In this document: one piece after another, positions 16,196-25,753 of the stretch | Numbering within the stretch: the first letter of the stretch is position 1 | Layout: the number at the start of each line of letters is the position of its first letter | DNA from: Aneurinibacillus tyrosinisolvens | GTDB lineage: Bacteria > Bacillota > Bacilli > Aneurinibacillales > Aneurinibacillaceae | Reading direction: 5' to 3' | Length of the DNA stretch: 63,186 nucleotides | Assembly: GCF_001015055.1 (NCBI RefSeq) | Contig: NZ_BBWZ01000029.1 | Span: 1 to 63,186, forward strand | Program-made: the position numbers and the translations under genes | Notes under the pieces: model-generated | Database searches by the model: none | Seen by the model: the letters and a program-made list of their open reading frames with translations, nothing else | Told to the model about the DNA's origin: nothing

Positions 16196-16957
16196 CTAGA
16201 TAGCTGTCCAGCCCCCGTCAACCCGAATCGTATCTCCCGTTACGAAATCAGACAGGTTGGATGCAAGGAAAAGGACGGCTCCCGTTACATCTGACGGCTT
16301 CGCCAGCTTGCCCATCGGAATGCGGCTCATTACATCTTGATAAAAATGAGTATCTTCGAACATTTTACGCGTTAAATCGGTCTCAATAAACGTAGGCGCA
16401 ACAGCATTTACTTTTATATTGTGGGAAGCCCATTCCACCGCAAGCGCCTTGGTGAGCTGCACGGCTCCTCCCTTGCTGGAGCAGTAGGCGGAACGCTTAA
16501 CGTACCCGACAAAAGCCATCTGGGAGACAATATTGATGATTCTGCCTTTTCCCTGCGGGATCATATATTTTCCCGCCCGCTGTGAGGCGAAGAACGTTCC
16601 CTTCAAGTTCGTATCAAGAACGGCATCCCAGTCCGCTTCTGTTACTTCTAATACAGGTTTTGGGATGTTGACTCCGGCGTTGTTCACGAGCACGTCGATG
16701 CTTCCCAGCCGCGATACGGTTTCATCCACCATTTCATACACACTGCTTACATTCTGTATGTCCGCAATGATAGAAGAACAGTTCGGATGATAAGCCTTTA
16801 ACTCCTCAACTGCCTGTGTCAGCGTTGCCTCTTCCCTGCCGGTAATTATAACATTGGATCCCAATTCAGCGAAAGCGCGGGCGATATCCTTCCCAATCCC
16901 TTTGCTTCCACCTGTCACAAGTATATTCTGTCCTTTTAACTCCGAAAAGTAGTTCAT
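16196..16957 (-). CDS. Short-chain dehydrogenase/reductase (SDR)
   Basis: A 253-residue classical SDR: TGGSKGIGKDIA at residues 16-27, NNAGVN near 92, catalytic Ser and YCSSK (Tyr-x-x-x-Lys near 158-162), and the carboxy end VTGDTIRVDGGWTAI. It oxidises or reduces a hydroxyl with NAD(P)(H). Its ATG overlaps the stop of the 2-hydroxyacid dehydrogenase (ATGA), so translation is coupled. Substrate is unknown; the operon implies a sugar acid or its keto product. Confidence 0.9.
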   Translation of the reverse strand: MNYFSELKGQNILVTGGSKGIGKDIARAFAELGSNVIITGREEATLTQAVEELKAYHPNCSSIIADIQNVSSVYEMVDETVSRLGSIDVLVNNAGVNIPKPVLEVTEADWDAVLDTNLKGTFFASQRAGKYMIPQGKGRIINIVSQMAFVGYVKRSAYCSSKGGAVQLTKALAVEWASHNIKVNAVAPTFIETDLTRKMFEDTHFYQDVMSRIPMGKLAKPSDVTGAVLFLASNLSDFVTGDTIRVDGGWTAI

Positions 16958-17931
16958 ACCGTATCCCCTTTCACTTCAAATAATAACTCCGTTCCCGCCA
17001 GGCCGGCCAGAAGGTTCTGCGCAGCAACAACCGCCATTTTCGTCCTCGTTTTAATGCTTGCGCTTCCGATATGAGGGAGAGCCGTGACATTCGACAATGA
17101 TAGAAGCGGGTTGTCAAGAGAAACCGGCTCCTCGTCAAATACATCAAGCCCCGCGGCCCATATCTCTCCGTCCTGTAAAGCCTCGTATAACGCCTGCTCG
17201 TCCACATTCTTCCCGCGCGAAGCATTAATGAACACGGCGCTGGATTTCATCAGTTTGAACTCTCGCTCTCCCATCATCCGGTACGTTTCCGGAGTAGACG
17301 GAGCGAGCAGAACGACGAAATCTGATCGCTCAAGAAGTGAATCGAGTGAGCAGTATTCCGCATTCAGGCTTTTTTCAATGTCAGGTTTGCGGCTGCGGTT
17401 GTGGTAAAGAATATTCATGTCGAATCCGGCAGCCCGCCTGGCTATGCCTTCTCCGATTCTTCCCATGCCGATAATTCCGATGGTGGCACCGTAAACATCC
17501 TGGCCCGTTAACAACATCGGCCCCCAGCTCTTCCATTTGCCTTCTTTCACATAGGCGGCTCCTTCGGCAACTCTTCGCCCGGAAGCCATTAATAGGGCAA
17601 ACGTTAAATCCGCTGTTGCTTCTGTGAGAATACCCGGCGTGTGCCCGATGGCAATCCCTCTTCTCGCTGCTTCCGCTATGTCAATGTTATCGTAGCCGAC
17701 CGCCATCGTGCTGATTACCTTTAACGAAGGAGCCGCATCCAATACTTCCTTATCGATCGAATCCGCGACATTTGTCAGAATGCCAGCGGCGTCTTTTACC
17801 TGTTCAAGCAGCACCGTTTGTGGAATGGCTGTCTCCTCACTATCCCAGACATACACGTTCGCTTCTTTTTCCAGCAGTTCGATTGCTTCCTGCGGCATTC
17901 TGCGCGTGACAACGACCTTTGGTCTGTTCAT
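16954..17931 (-). CDS. D-isomer-specific 2-hydroxyacid dehydrogenase (glyoxylate/hydroxypyruvate reductase type)
   Basis: A 325-residue protein with the NAD-binding loop GIIGMGRIGEGIARRA near residue 153. Catalytic residues are Arg in INASRGKNVDE, Glu in FDEEPVSLDNPLL and His in ALPHIGSAS. It resembles glyoxylate/hydroxypyruvate or 2-ketogluconate reductases. AAAGGAGG precedes ATG 17931. It lies between pdxA2 and the SDR gene and is probably used to interconvert 2-keto and 2-hydroxy acids in the same pathway. Confidence 0.9.
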   Translation of the reverse strand: MNRPKVVVTRRMPQEAIELLEKEANVYVWDSEETAIPQTVLLEQVKDAAGILTNVADSIDKEVLDAAPSLKVISTMAVGYDNIDIAEAARRGIAIGHTPGILTEATADLTFALLMASGRRVAEGAAYVKEGKWKSWGPMLLTGQDVYGATIGIIGMGRIGEGIARRAAGFDMNILYHNRSRKPDIEKSLNAEYCSLDSLLERSDFVVLLAPSTPETYRMMGEREFKLMKSSAVFINASRGKNVDEQALYEALQDGEIWAAGLDVFDEEPVSLDNPLLSLSNVTALPHIGSASIKTRTKMAVVAAQNLLAGLAGTELLFEVKGDTV

Positions 17932-17955
17932 CCTCTCCGCCTCCTTTTAAAATAA

Positions 17956-17979
17956 GGGAACAGCATTTGCACTGTTCCC
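17956..17979 (-). promoter_or_regulatory. Intercistronic hairpin inside the sugar-acid operon
   Basis: A perfect 8-bp inverted repeat, GGGAACAG / CTGTTCCC, lies between the pdxA2 stop and the next ribosome binding site. On the minus strand it is followed by TTATTTTA. It could be an mRNA-processing or attenuation site that sets the ratio of upstream to downstream genes. Confidence 0.45.
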
Positions 17980-17989
17980 CTGAAACCTA

Positions 17990-18994
17990 TCATACTTCTC
18001 TTTTTGGTGCCAGATCGACAGCCTGGCGCAGTGCTTCTTTCAGGCTCAGCTCATTTACAATCCCTTTACCGGCGATGTCAAAAGCCGTTCCATGGTCCAC
18101 ACTTGTGCGAATGATTGGAAGTCCAACCGTAATATTTACGCCGGCTTCCAGGCCAAGAACTTTAATCGGCCCATGCCCCTGGTCGTGGTACATCGCTACA
18201 ACAATGTCAAAATCACCGCGCCCTGCCCGGAAGAACAGAGTGTCCGCAGGAAGAGGCCCTACGACATTGACTCCTTCCACCTGCGCTTTCTCCACCGCAG
18301 GAACGATTTTTTCCGCTTCTTCTCCGTAGCCGAACAGCCCATTTTCACCGGCATGCGGGTTAATTCCGCATACTGCAATTTTCGGATCTTCATACCCGGC
18401 CTTTTTAAGCGTATCGTGTGCAAGCTTAATCACATCGTACACCCGCTCCGGATTGATTTTTTTAATCGCATCGATAATTCCGATATGCGTTGTTACATGA
18501 ATCACCTTTAAGTTAGGAGCAGACAGCATCATGGAGAAGTTATCCGTGTTTGTCAATTCAGCAAGGATTTCCGTATGGCCCGGATAAATATGGCCGGCCT
18601 TATGCAATGCCTCTTTATTCAGCGGCGCAGTACAAATGGCATCGATCTGGCCTTCATTCGCCAGTTGAATCGCTCGCTCCAGGTAACGGAAAGCAGCGTT
18701 TCCCGCTTCCGCCGATACGTGTCCAAACGGCAGGTCCTCGGGCAGAAGATTCAAATCCACGCAATCAACCATTCCATATTCGAACGCAGCTTCCGCCGGA
18801 GATTGAATGGTTCGAACCTGAAGCGTGCTGTCTACAATCTTCCCCGCTCTTTCGAGAAGCTTCGCATCTCCTATTACAAATGGCGCACAGGATGTGTAGA
18901 TGTCTTTGTCGGCTAATGCCTTCATAATAATTTCCGGGCCTACGCCAGCACCGTCCCCCATTGTGATTCCGATAATCGGTTTTGCGGTTGGCAT
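17990..18994 (-). CDS. pdxA2: PdxA2-type 4-phospho-four-carbon-acid dehydrogenase
   Basis: A 334-residue PdxA-family protein: GDGAGVGPEII at residues 11-21, metal-ligand histidines in PGHTEILAELT and VTTHIGIIDA, and CGINPHAGENGLFG near 205, then HDQGHGPIKVLGLE. PdxA proper acts in vitamin B6 synthesis. Copies next to a DUF1537 kinase, as here, are PdxA2, which oxidises and decarboxylates 4-phospho-threonate or -erythronate to dihydroxyacetone phosphate. The pairing in this operon supports PdxA2. GGGAGTGAG precedes ATG 18994. Confidence 0.85.
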   Translation of the reverse strand: MPTAKPIIGITMGDGAGVGPEIIMKALADKDIYTSCAPFVIGDAKLLERAGKIVDSTLQVRTIQSPAEAAFEYGMVDCVDLNLLPEDLPFGHVSAEAGNAAFRYLERAIQLANEGQIDAICTAPLNKEALHKAGHIYPGHTEILAELTNTDNFSMMLSAPNLKVIHVTTHIGIIDAIKKINPERVYDVIKLAHDTLKKAGYEDPKIAVCGINPHAGENGLFGYGEEAEKIVPAVEKAQVEGVNVVGPLPADTLFFRAGRGDFDIVVAMYHDQGHGPIKVLGLEAGVNITVGLPIIRTSVDHGTAFDIAGKGIVNELSLKEALRQAVDLAPKREV

Positions 18995-19018
18995 TTCACT
19001 CTCACTCCCTTGTTGTTT

Positions 19019-20224
19019 TTATAAAGCATTTCGCAGCAGCTGTTCCAATCCCTGCTGTGTAGGTACACGAGGATTGTTGCGAATTAACCGGGCAATCGGC
19101 AGTGATTTTGCCGCAATTTCCGGAATATCTTTTTCCTGAATGCCAATTTGAGACAGGCGTGTTGGAAGGCCGATATCGTCAAGCAGATTCAGAACCGCAT
19201 CCGATGCGGCAAGAGCTGCTTCCCGATCATCCATTCCTTCTGTATTGATGCCGAAAGCGCGGGCGATATCGACCATTTTTTTCGTTTCTACCGCTGCATT
19301 ATATTCCATTACGTAAGGGAGCAGGAGACCCGTAACTTCTCCGTGCGGTGATTTGACAAGGCCCCCGATTGGATAAGCCAGCGCGTGAGCGGCAGCGGTT
19401 CCGGCATTCGAGAACGCCATGCCGGCAAGCAGGCTTCCAACAAGCATATTCGAGCGCGCTTCTAAATTGCTTCCCTGCTGTACCGCAAGTACAAGGTTTT
19501 CCGCAATGAGCTTAATCGCATGAAGGGCAAGGGCATCACTGACTGGAATGGAGCCCTGGAATAGAATGCTTCCTTCCGCCTGGATGTATTGGAAGTTCTT
19601 CGCTGTATATGCCTCAATCGCATGGGAGAGTGCATCGATTCCCGAGCAGGCCGTCACGTAGGGTGGAAGCCCGGTTGTTAATTCCGGGTCGAGGAGCGCA
19701 ACCGCCGGACGCATGTAGTTATCAGAAATACCCGCTTTAATGTTGTTCTCAACGTCCGTTAAGACAGCGACAGAGGTAACTTCTGATCCCGTACCGGCTG
19801 TTGTCGGAATGGCAATAAGCGGAGCAATTGGACCCGGGATTTGATTTTCTCCGCCATAATAATCGAGCGGGTGTCCGCCATGTGCAACGAGCAGCGCCGC
19901 AACCTTAGCCATATCGATACTGCTTCCGCCGCCAAGACCGATAATAGCATCTGTTTTCATTTGGGACTTCGCAAACTCGTAACATTCCATTGCACTGCTT
20001 ACAGGCGGTTCCGGAACAACCCTGTCGTATACGACAACATTGTAATCCGCTTCTCGCAGCAGGGAGATTACGGTTTCTGCAATTCCTGCTTTTACGATCC
20101 CAGGATCCGTAACGAGCAGGACATTTTTTGCTTTTAAACGCTGCAGGATAGAATCCAGCTGCTTAATGGCGCCATTACCAAATACGACTCTCTCTGTTGA
20201 AAAAAACTCCCAAATGTTTCTCAT
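19019..20224 (-). CDS. Iron-containing alcohol dehydrogenase
   Basis: A 401-residue group III (Fe) ADH. The NAD loop is GLGGGSSIDMAK near 98. The metal ligands lie in SGIDALSHAIEAY (Asp, His near 195-199), AAAHALAYPIGG and SPHGEVTG. PTTAGTGSEVTSVAV is conserved. It probably acts on a short polar alcohol or aldehyde in the operon. It lies between the ALDH (18 bases upstream) and pdxA2 (24 bases downstream), with a good ribosome binding site. Confidence 0.92.
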   Translation of the reverse strand: MRNIWEFFSTERVVFGNGAIKQLDSILQRLKAKNVLLVTDPGIVKAGIAETVISLLREADYNVVVYDRVVPEPPVSSAMECYEFAKSQMKTDAIIGLGGGSSIDMAKVAALLVAHGGHPLDYYGGENQIPGPIAPLIAIPTTAGTGSEVTSVAVLTDVENNIKAGISDNYMRPAVALLDPELTTGLPPYVTACSGIDALSHAIEAYTAKNFQYIQAEGSILFQGSIPVSDALALHAIKLIAENLVLAVQQGSNLEARSNMLVGSLLAGMAFSNAGTAAAHALAYPIGGLVKSPHGEVTGLLLPYVMEYNAAVETKKMVDIARAFGINTEGMDDREAALAASDAVLNLLDDIGLPTRLSQIGIQEKDIPEIAAKSLPIARLIRNNPRVPTQQGLEQLLRNAL

Positions 20225-20242
20225 AACTCTCCACCACTCTCC

Positions 20243-21685
20243 CTATAAATTGATAACAACGATTTTTTCTTCTGTCATTTCCTGCACTGCATAATGAGGA
20301 CCTTCTTTGCCGATTCCGCTATTTTTTAAGCCGCCGTATGGCATGACATCCGCACGGTAGGAGGAAACGTCGTTAATAATCACGCCGCCAAAATGCAATT
20401 CATGCGCAGCCTGCATTGCGATTTGAATATTGGAAGTAAACACCCCTACCTGAAGGGCGAGTTCACTGTTATTTGCATGGTCAAAAGCTTCCTGAATATC
20501 ATCAAAAGGAATAATGCTCACTACAGGGGCAAATACTTCCTGGCAGACGACCTTCATGTCCGGTGTTGCATCTACGAGAATGGTCGGCTGCAGAATGGCA
20601 CCTTCTCTCGTACCGCCAAACACAACTTTTGCCCCCTGCTCAACAGCCTCTTGAATCCACGATTCCGCCCGTTTGGCTTCTTTCTCCGAAATCATGGGGC
20701 CCACATCTGTCGTCTCGTCTTCCGGATTTCCTACGCGTAAAGAACCGGCCACTTTGATTGCTTTCTCAACAAAAGCATCAAAAATATCACGGTGAACATA
20801 AATGCGCTGCACGGAAATACAAGCCTGGCCGGCATTGATATACCCCCGCGTCACACAAAGCTCGGCGGCCCTATCGAGATCTGGAGCATCGCGGTGGACG
20901 ATGTTCGGCGAATTGTTGCCAAGCTCGAGCGTTACTCTGCGTATGCCGGTCGCGCTCTTAATGTGGCGGCCTACTCCGGCGCTTCCCGTGAAGGTGTACA
21001 TGGCAATCCGATCATCCTCGAGCAAATACTGCCCCGCTTCCTGACCGAGTCCGTTTACAATGTTGAGGAAGCCTGCCGGCAATCCTGCTTCTGTTAAGAC
21101 TTCCGCGATTTTGCATGCGATGACCGGCGTGACTTCAGCCGGTTTTAAAACAACGGTATTTCCAGCCGCGATAGCAGGACCTATCTTATGCAGCGTCAGA
21201 TTGAAAGGAAAATTAAAAGGCGTAATGGCGCCAATAACGCCAACCGGAACACGGACAGTAAACGCCATCTTGTTTTCGTTGCCAGGCTGGCCAAGCGGAA
21301 CTCCGGTCCCTGCAATGCGCTTCGCTTCTTCAGCAGAAGCGATTAACGTCTGAATTCCCCGATCAATTTCCCCACGCGCATCCTTCAGAACCTTACCAAC
21401 CTCACGTACGATAATGAGTGCCAGTTCTTCTCTGCGCTCTTTAAAAATCTCAGCGGCGCGCATTAGAATTTCATATCTCTCATACGGGCTTAGCTTCTTT
21501 GTTTGAAAGGTTTCATGAGCGTTTGTTATCGCGCTTGTTACCTCTTCCTTCGTTGCCCGTGCAATGCGTGCGAACTCTTCTCCTGTGTATTTATTAAACA
21601 CAGCAAGGGTTTGGGCTGGTTCGTGCCATTCTCCATTGATGTAGTTTCCATAAGTTGCAATCTGTTTCTCTGTCTTAATCTCCAT
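20243..21685 (-). CDS. Aldehyde dehydrogenase (glyceraldehyde-3-P/lactaldehyde-like subgroup)
   Basis: A 480-residue ALDH starting at ATG 21685 (GGGAGG upstream; the longer open frame has no support). Catalytic Cys is in NAGQACISVQRIYVH near 285, the Glu in LELGNNSPNIV, the Asn in ITPFNFPFNLT. The carboxy end MPYGGLKNSGIGKEG is as in non-phosphorylating GAPDH and lactaldehyde/glycolaldehyde dehydrogenases. The asparagines replacing the usual GGK in LELGGK are typical of that branch. Second enzyme after the LarA-like gene in the operon. Confidence 0.9.
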   Translation of the reverse strand: MEIKTEKQIATYGNYINGEWHEPAQTLAVFNKYTGEEFARIARATKEEVTSAITNAHETFQTKKLSPYERYEILMRAAEIFKERREELALIIVREVGKVLKDARGEIDRGIQTLIASAEEAKRIAGTGVPLGQPGNENKMAFTVRVPVGVIGAITPFNFPFNLTLHKIGPAIAAGNTVVLKPAEVTPVIACKIAEVLTEAGLPAGFLNIVNGLGQEAGQYLLEDDRIAMYTFTGSAGVGRHIKSATGIRRVTLELGNNSPNIVHRDAPDLDRAAELCVTRGYINAGQACISVQRIYVHRDIFDAFVEKAIKVAGSLRVGNPEDETTDVGPMISEKEAKRAESWIQEAVEQGAKVVFGGTREGAILQPTILVDATPDMKVVCQEVFAPVVSIIPFDDIQEAFDHANNSELALQVGVFTSNIQIAMQAAHELHFGGVIINDVSSYRADVMPYGGLKNSGIGKEGPHYAVQEMTEEKIVVINL

Positions 21686-21713
21686 TGAATTTTCCTCCCT
21701 GGATCTTTGATAT

Positions 21714-22975
21714 TTATTCATGCCAGCCTGTAAAGTAGCCGTTTTCGTCGAACGCCATTTCCTGCGGTTCGCCCACAATTTCTATATAATCAAGCGCCTC
21801 GATTTCGGGCAGAAGTGATTCTGAAACATAAAGGTACTCAAGGTGAAGGGTGTTCGGAATGCGAATAAATCTTGCTTTATCAGATTCCACTCCCCAGGTA
21901 GCACGGAGGGCAGCTTCTACCGCTTCTCTGTCGTTATTAAGCACGATCGGGACCATTGCCCGGTGAAGGAATGTACTCGTAATGACGTTCTCGTTCATTT
22001 TTTGATAGTCAATCTTGTCAAATAGCTTTTTTGTCGTCAAATCGGCCAATCCGATTCCGAGCGTGTTCCCATGGGATTCTTCACTGACGTCACTTGCGAT
22101 AATGTACTTAATACGCGGTGTTTTCGGCTCTTCCACTCCAAGAATGCGAATGCGCCCGATGATGTTGGTGTCCATCCCTGTGCCGCTGTAATTTTTCCCG
22201 ATTTCGCCAACGACCAGAAGGTCAATATCTTCGACAGGAAGCTTAGGCATAAGAGCGCTGATTCTTTCAGCAGCTCCTTTTCCCGCTCCGGAATGGATGC
22301 TGTAGGGATAGCTTCGATTTTTGCCGTTTGCTCGAATGCATTTTCAATAAGGGCGACTCCGCAAATAATCTTGGCCTTATCCAGCATTACCTGGGCCACT
22401 TCCGGCATAATATCGCGAATACCATGCACGCCGTAGCTGTGAATGAGAAGGGCCTGCTTATGCTTTCCAAGTCCAATGGCAGCCATTTTCATGAGTCCGC
22501 TTTCGATGTGAATCGGGGATTTAAAATCGGTATGAACCTTTACCCGCCCCATCAGGACGATTCCGTCTGCCTCCCACGCGTTTTTATCCACATGGACCGG
22601 CATACCGGCAGGCGTTTCCCCTATGTGAACGACTTCCATAGATGACTGAATGGGAGCTCCACAAAACGCCTCGGTTACCCCCAAACTTTCAAGCACTTCC
22701 ACCTGACCTTCAGCGGTTGCCCCACCATGGCTGCCCATGGTGGGAACAATAAATGGAGCAGCCCCGAGTTTTTTCAATTCGTGTACCGTAGCTCTAATAA
22801 TCACTGCAATGTTGGCTATTCCGCGGCTTCCCGCCGTAATCGCAATTCTCATTCCAGGAGTGATTTGATCTGCAAGTCCTATTGCAGCTAATTGATCAGA
22901 GACGGCTTTATCAATGTCCTGAACTGCCGGACCCCTGAACCTTTGCTTAACCAGTGCGACTTTTGGAAACTTCAT
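21714..22975 (-). pseudogene. LarA-like (DUF2088) nickel-pincer racemase family, one-base frameshift
   Basis: Residues 1-240 (GSRGIANIA, TMGSHGGATAEGQ, GRVKVHTDF, GLMKMAAIGLGKHKQA) match the short LarA/DUF2088 family, a lactate-racemase-like fold that can carry the nickel-pincer nucleotide. The frame then fails (CLSFLSKILTF). The correct frame continues MPKLPVEDIDLLVVGEIGKN, then GTGMDTNIIGR, and runs on to the stop at 21714. Adding one G in TCAGCGCTC near 22256 makes a protein of about 420 residues. It may racemise a hydroxy acid at the pathway entry. No larB/C/E maturation genes are seen nearby. GGAGG precedes ATG 22975. Confidence 0.82.
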
Positions 22976-22991
22976 TCCTTTACCTCCTCTG

Positions 22992-24260
22992 TTACTTCAC
23001 AGCGCTCAACGTTGTATCTTTTTGAATCGTTTCTTTATCCTTTTTTAGATACCTTCCGAGAATCGTAATTACGATTCCGGAAACGACAAGGGATGCGGCA
23101 AGGAAATAAAATCCCATATGATAATTTCCTGTCGTGTCTTTAAGTTTACCAAAAATTGACGGTCCATAATAACCACCAAGGTTTCCGATTGCGTTCTGCA
23201 AGCCTAGCGCGGCTCCGACAATACCGGCCGGAATAATAGCAGTAGGAATCGTCCATAGCGGACCATAAGGCGCATAAACCCCAATAGCCGTAATAGAAAG
23301 CAGAACCATTTGGGCAAACGGAGACGTTACAAATTGGCCTGCGATCATGCTCAACGCCGCAATTAGTAAAGGAATGACTACATGCTGGATACGATTCATA
23401 CGACGGTCAGACCAGATAGAATTAACAAACATGCCTACTAACGCACAGGTAAACGGAATGGCGGTTAACCAGCCCATTTCAACAGGGTCTTTTGTAAATG
23501 ACTTTACAACACTCGGAACCCAGAGCGTATAGCCGTAAAAACCTGTCATCCAGAAGAAGTAAGTAACAACCAGGCCCCATACAATAGGGTTCTTGAATGC
23601 AGCTCCATATCCTTCAGATTTTATTGCATTCTTTTGTTCTTCTTTTAGTTCTGCAAGCAGTTGCTTACGTTCCCTTTCATTCAGCCATTCCGCTTCGCTC
23701 GGCTTGTCTTTTATTACGAAAAGCCAGACAAATCCCCAGATAAATGGAGGGATTCCCTCAATAATAAAGACTGTTTTCCAATCGAAGTGAGCAAGCAGTA
23801 ATCCTGACAGTGGAGCCATAATCATGGCAGATGCTGGCAAGCACGCCATCCAAAAAGCATTTGCGCGCGCTCTTTCCTTAAGGGTAAACCAGGAAGCTAA
23901 TAGAACGAGAACGGCCGGCCAAACGCCGCCTTCCGCCACACCAAGGAAAAAACGAACAACTTTTAGCTGGGCCTCTGTCTGCACAAAGCCGCAGGCAGTT
24001 GCAAAAATACCCCAGACCATCATGAGAATAAATACAAATTTTTTGGCGGACCAGCGCGATGCCAGGATTCCACCGGGAATCTGAAGAAGTAAATAACCCC
24101 AGAAGAAAATACCGGCAATATCGCCCGCCCCGGATGCTGACAAATTCAGGTCTTTCTCCATATACGGGAGCAAAACTCCAACGTTAATTCGATCCATGTA
24201 GGCAAACATGTACATAATAAAGGCAACCGGTATAATTCTCATCCATTTTGAAGAACTCAT
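22992..24260 (-). CDS. MFS sugar-acid transporter (anion:cation symporter, GudP-like)
   Basis: A 422-residue MFS protein with 12 predicted helices. It has the ACS-family signature DRINVGVLLPYMEKDLN near residue 22, VAEGGVWPAV near 108, and a central cytoplasmic loop (ERERKQLLAELKEEQ). Relatives carry glucarate, galactonate, tartrate or phthalate. Placed between the four-carbon-acid kinase and the LarA-like gene, it most likely imports the operon's substrate. Start ATG 24260 with AGAGGGG. Confidence 0.88.
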   Translation of the reverse strand: MSSSKWMRIIPVAFIMYMFAYMDRINVGVLLPYMEKDLNLSASGAGDIAGIFFWGYLLLQIPGGILASRWSAKKFVFILMMVWGIFATACGFVQTEAQLKVVRFFLGVAEGGVWPAVLVLLASWFTLKERARANAFWMACLPASAMIMAPLSGLLLAHFDWKTVFIIEGIPPFIWGFVWLFVIKDKPSEAEWLNERERKQLLAELKEEQKNAIKSEGYGAAFKNPIVWGLVVTYFFWMTGFYGYTLWVPSVVKSFTKDPVEMGWLTAIPFTCALVGMFVNSIWSDRRMNRIQHVVIPLLIAALSMIAGQFVTSPFAQMVLLSITAIGVYAPYGPLWTIPTAIIPAGIVGAALGLQNAIGNLGGYYGPSIFGKLKDTTGNYHMGFYFLAASLVVSGIVITILGRYLKKDKETIQKDTTLSAVK

Positions 24261-24272
24261 TGTAATCCCCTC

Positions 24273-25583
24273 TTACTTAAAGTTTTTTATTTTTTCTGCG
24301 GCACGCAAAAGAGATTGTTCATCCCCAAAAGCCCCTGCCTTTGTTACAACAGACATGTGTGCCGCTTCTCCTCCGAGAATTTCGCACAGCGGAATTCCTT
24401 CTTCAACTTCATCAACAATGCGCAAGGCCGGAACTTGTAAGTATTCACAGGTTCGATATGCAATGTCTCCACCGGTTAAAATGAGTCCCCGCAGTTCTCT
24501 CTGCGATACAACCATACGGCCCAGTTCACCAAGAAAATCAGCAATTTGATTTCCAGTCTCAAGGTCTCCTGTGCCATGGCTCTCTTTCCACCGCCGGACA
24601 GACTGCATCACAGTTTCTGAAGCCTCCGTAGTTAGAATGGGGTTTTTTCCTTCATCAATGGTAGCTACAATGGCTTTACACAATTTATTAAGCTGCCCTG
24701 TTCTGTCCTCTCCTGTTAAAATGGCCAGGGGGTCAACAGAAACGGTACGAAAATCATCCCGCTCACAAAGCGTTTGTATTTGCTTTCTCGTTATAACGCT
24801 TACACTTCCGGCAATAGTGAATATTGGGAAATTTCCCTGCACTCTGCTTTCTTGTTCTGTGGGCTTCCCATTGGCTCCACCGTTTATTCTCCCGGATAAG
24901 CATTCAGCCAGCCCGGCTGAGCCTACCCACAGCACTCGCAGCCCGCTCTCTAAAATCGCTTCTGTAACCGATTGCAAATCATTTTGAGAAAAACTATCGA
25001 ACACAACAATTTGCTCGTTTTGCGAAATGCAATTTCTCATTTCTTGAACGATGCGATTTTCCCGTATTATCTTTATATCAATATGGCCTACCGTTCTCTT
25101 GCTCTGTCTGGCCAATAGAGCCGGTAAATACGATTCCGTTACGGGAGATTTCGGATCATGGGCTGCCTCGGAGTCCTCGAGAAGAAGCTGGTTCACAAGA
25201 TGATACCCTCCCACAGTTGTCCTTCCGTTCTTCGGATAGGCCGGGACAACAGCCGCTATATCAAAAGGAGAGCAATCCAGCAGCGCATCGATTTCCACCC
25301 CTATGTTTCCTCTCATTGTGGAATCAATTTTTTTGTATACGAAAGGAATGGAAGAAAAATCGAGCATTTGTGAAAACGCTTTTATTTTTTGATAAGCCGC
25401 CTGTGGGTCTAACGACCTTGTCTCAAGATTGCAAACGAGAACTTCTGCCTCCTGCACGTATTCACTGCGCCGTACATCAAGAAGGGAGAGGGTATTAAAT
25501 TCCCGTTTTGCAAATTGAACGCCGGTGTCGTTAGCGCCGGTCAAATCATCAGCTATGATCAAAATTTTGAACAATGATGCCAT
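24273..25583 (-). CDS. Four-carbon acid sugar kinase (DUF1537)
   Basis: A 436-residue DUF1537 kinase. The amino-terminal domain begins ILIIADDLTGANDTGVQF and contains YKKIDSTMRGNIG near 95. The carboxy-terminal nucleotide-binding domain holds LILTGGDIAYRT near 370. The family phosphorylates D-threonate, D-erythronate or related acids. Beside pdxA2 the best reading is DtnK-like, giving 4-phosphothreonate or -erythronate. ATG 25583 is chosen because the conserved domain starts eight residues later; the ribosome binding site (GGGG) is very close, so a TTG slightly downstream is an alternative. First gene of the operon. Confidence 0.85.
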   Translation of the reverse strand: MASLFKILIIADDLTGANDTGVQFAKREFNTLSLLDVRRSEYVQEAEVLVCNLETRSLDPQAAYQKIKAFSQMLDFSSIPFVYKKIDSTMRGNIGVEIDALLDCSPFDIAAVVPAYPKNGRTTVGGYHLVNQLLLEDSEAAHDPKSPVTESYLPALLARQSKRTVGHIDIKIIRENRIVQEMRNCISQNEQIVVFDSFSQNDLQSVTEAILESGLRVLWVGSAGLAECLSGRINGGANGKPTEQESRVQGNFPIFTIAGSVSVITRKQIQTLCERDDFRTVSVDPLAILTGEDRTGQLNKLCKAIVATIDEGKNPILTTEASETVMQSVRRWKESHGTGDLETGNQIADFLGELGRMVVSQRELRGLILTGGDIAYRTCEYLQVPALRIVDEVEEGIPLCEILGGEAAHMSVVTKAGAFGDEQSLLRAAEKIKNFK

Positions 25584-25730
25584 CACCCCTTTGTTTCCTT
25601 GCCAAATGATGCTTCTTTTTAACAATATACGATTATGTTGCATTTTTCAATACTTTTCACAGCCCAAACACGTTGTATTTTTAAACTGAAATTGAATTTT
25701 TATATGACTGTTTCATTTTTAATCAAAAAA
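25584..25730 (-). promoter_or_regulatory. Promoter region of the sugar-acid operon
   Basis: On the minus strand TTGAAA and TATTGT are 17 bases apart (about 25654-25626), a weak sigma-A type promoter, with ATGCAACA in the spacer. This shares the TGCAACA half-site of the palindrome before the regulator gene. No convincing -24/-12 GG...GC sigma-54 promoter was found, which agrees with the regulator lacking GAFTGA. Confidence 0.4.
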
Positions 25731-25753
25731 AATAACAGGAAGACCCTGCTATT
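25731..25753 (-). terminator. Terminator overlapping the regulator stop codon
   Basis: On the minus strand AATAGCAGG pairs with CCTGTTATT around a 5-base loop and TTTTTTT follows. The stem includes the regulator's TAG stop. It isolates the regulator from the downstream operon. Confidence 0.8.

Noticed and set aside
17990..18994. Vitamin B6 biosynthetic PdxA
   Set aside because: Neighbours are a DUF1537 kinase and sugar-acid dehydrogenases, the known context of PdxA2. No other B6 gene is present.
25584..25730. Sigma-54 promoter for the sugar-acid operon
   Set aside because: No TGGC-N8-TGC pattern with correct 10-base spacing. The regulator also lacks GAFTGA, so sigma-54 control is not supported.
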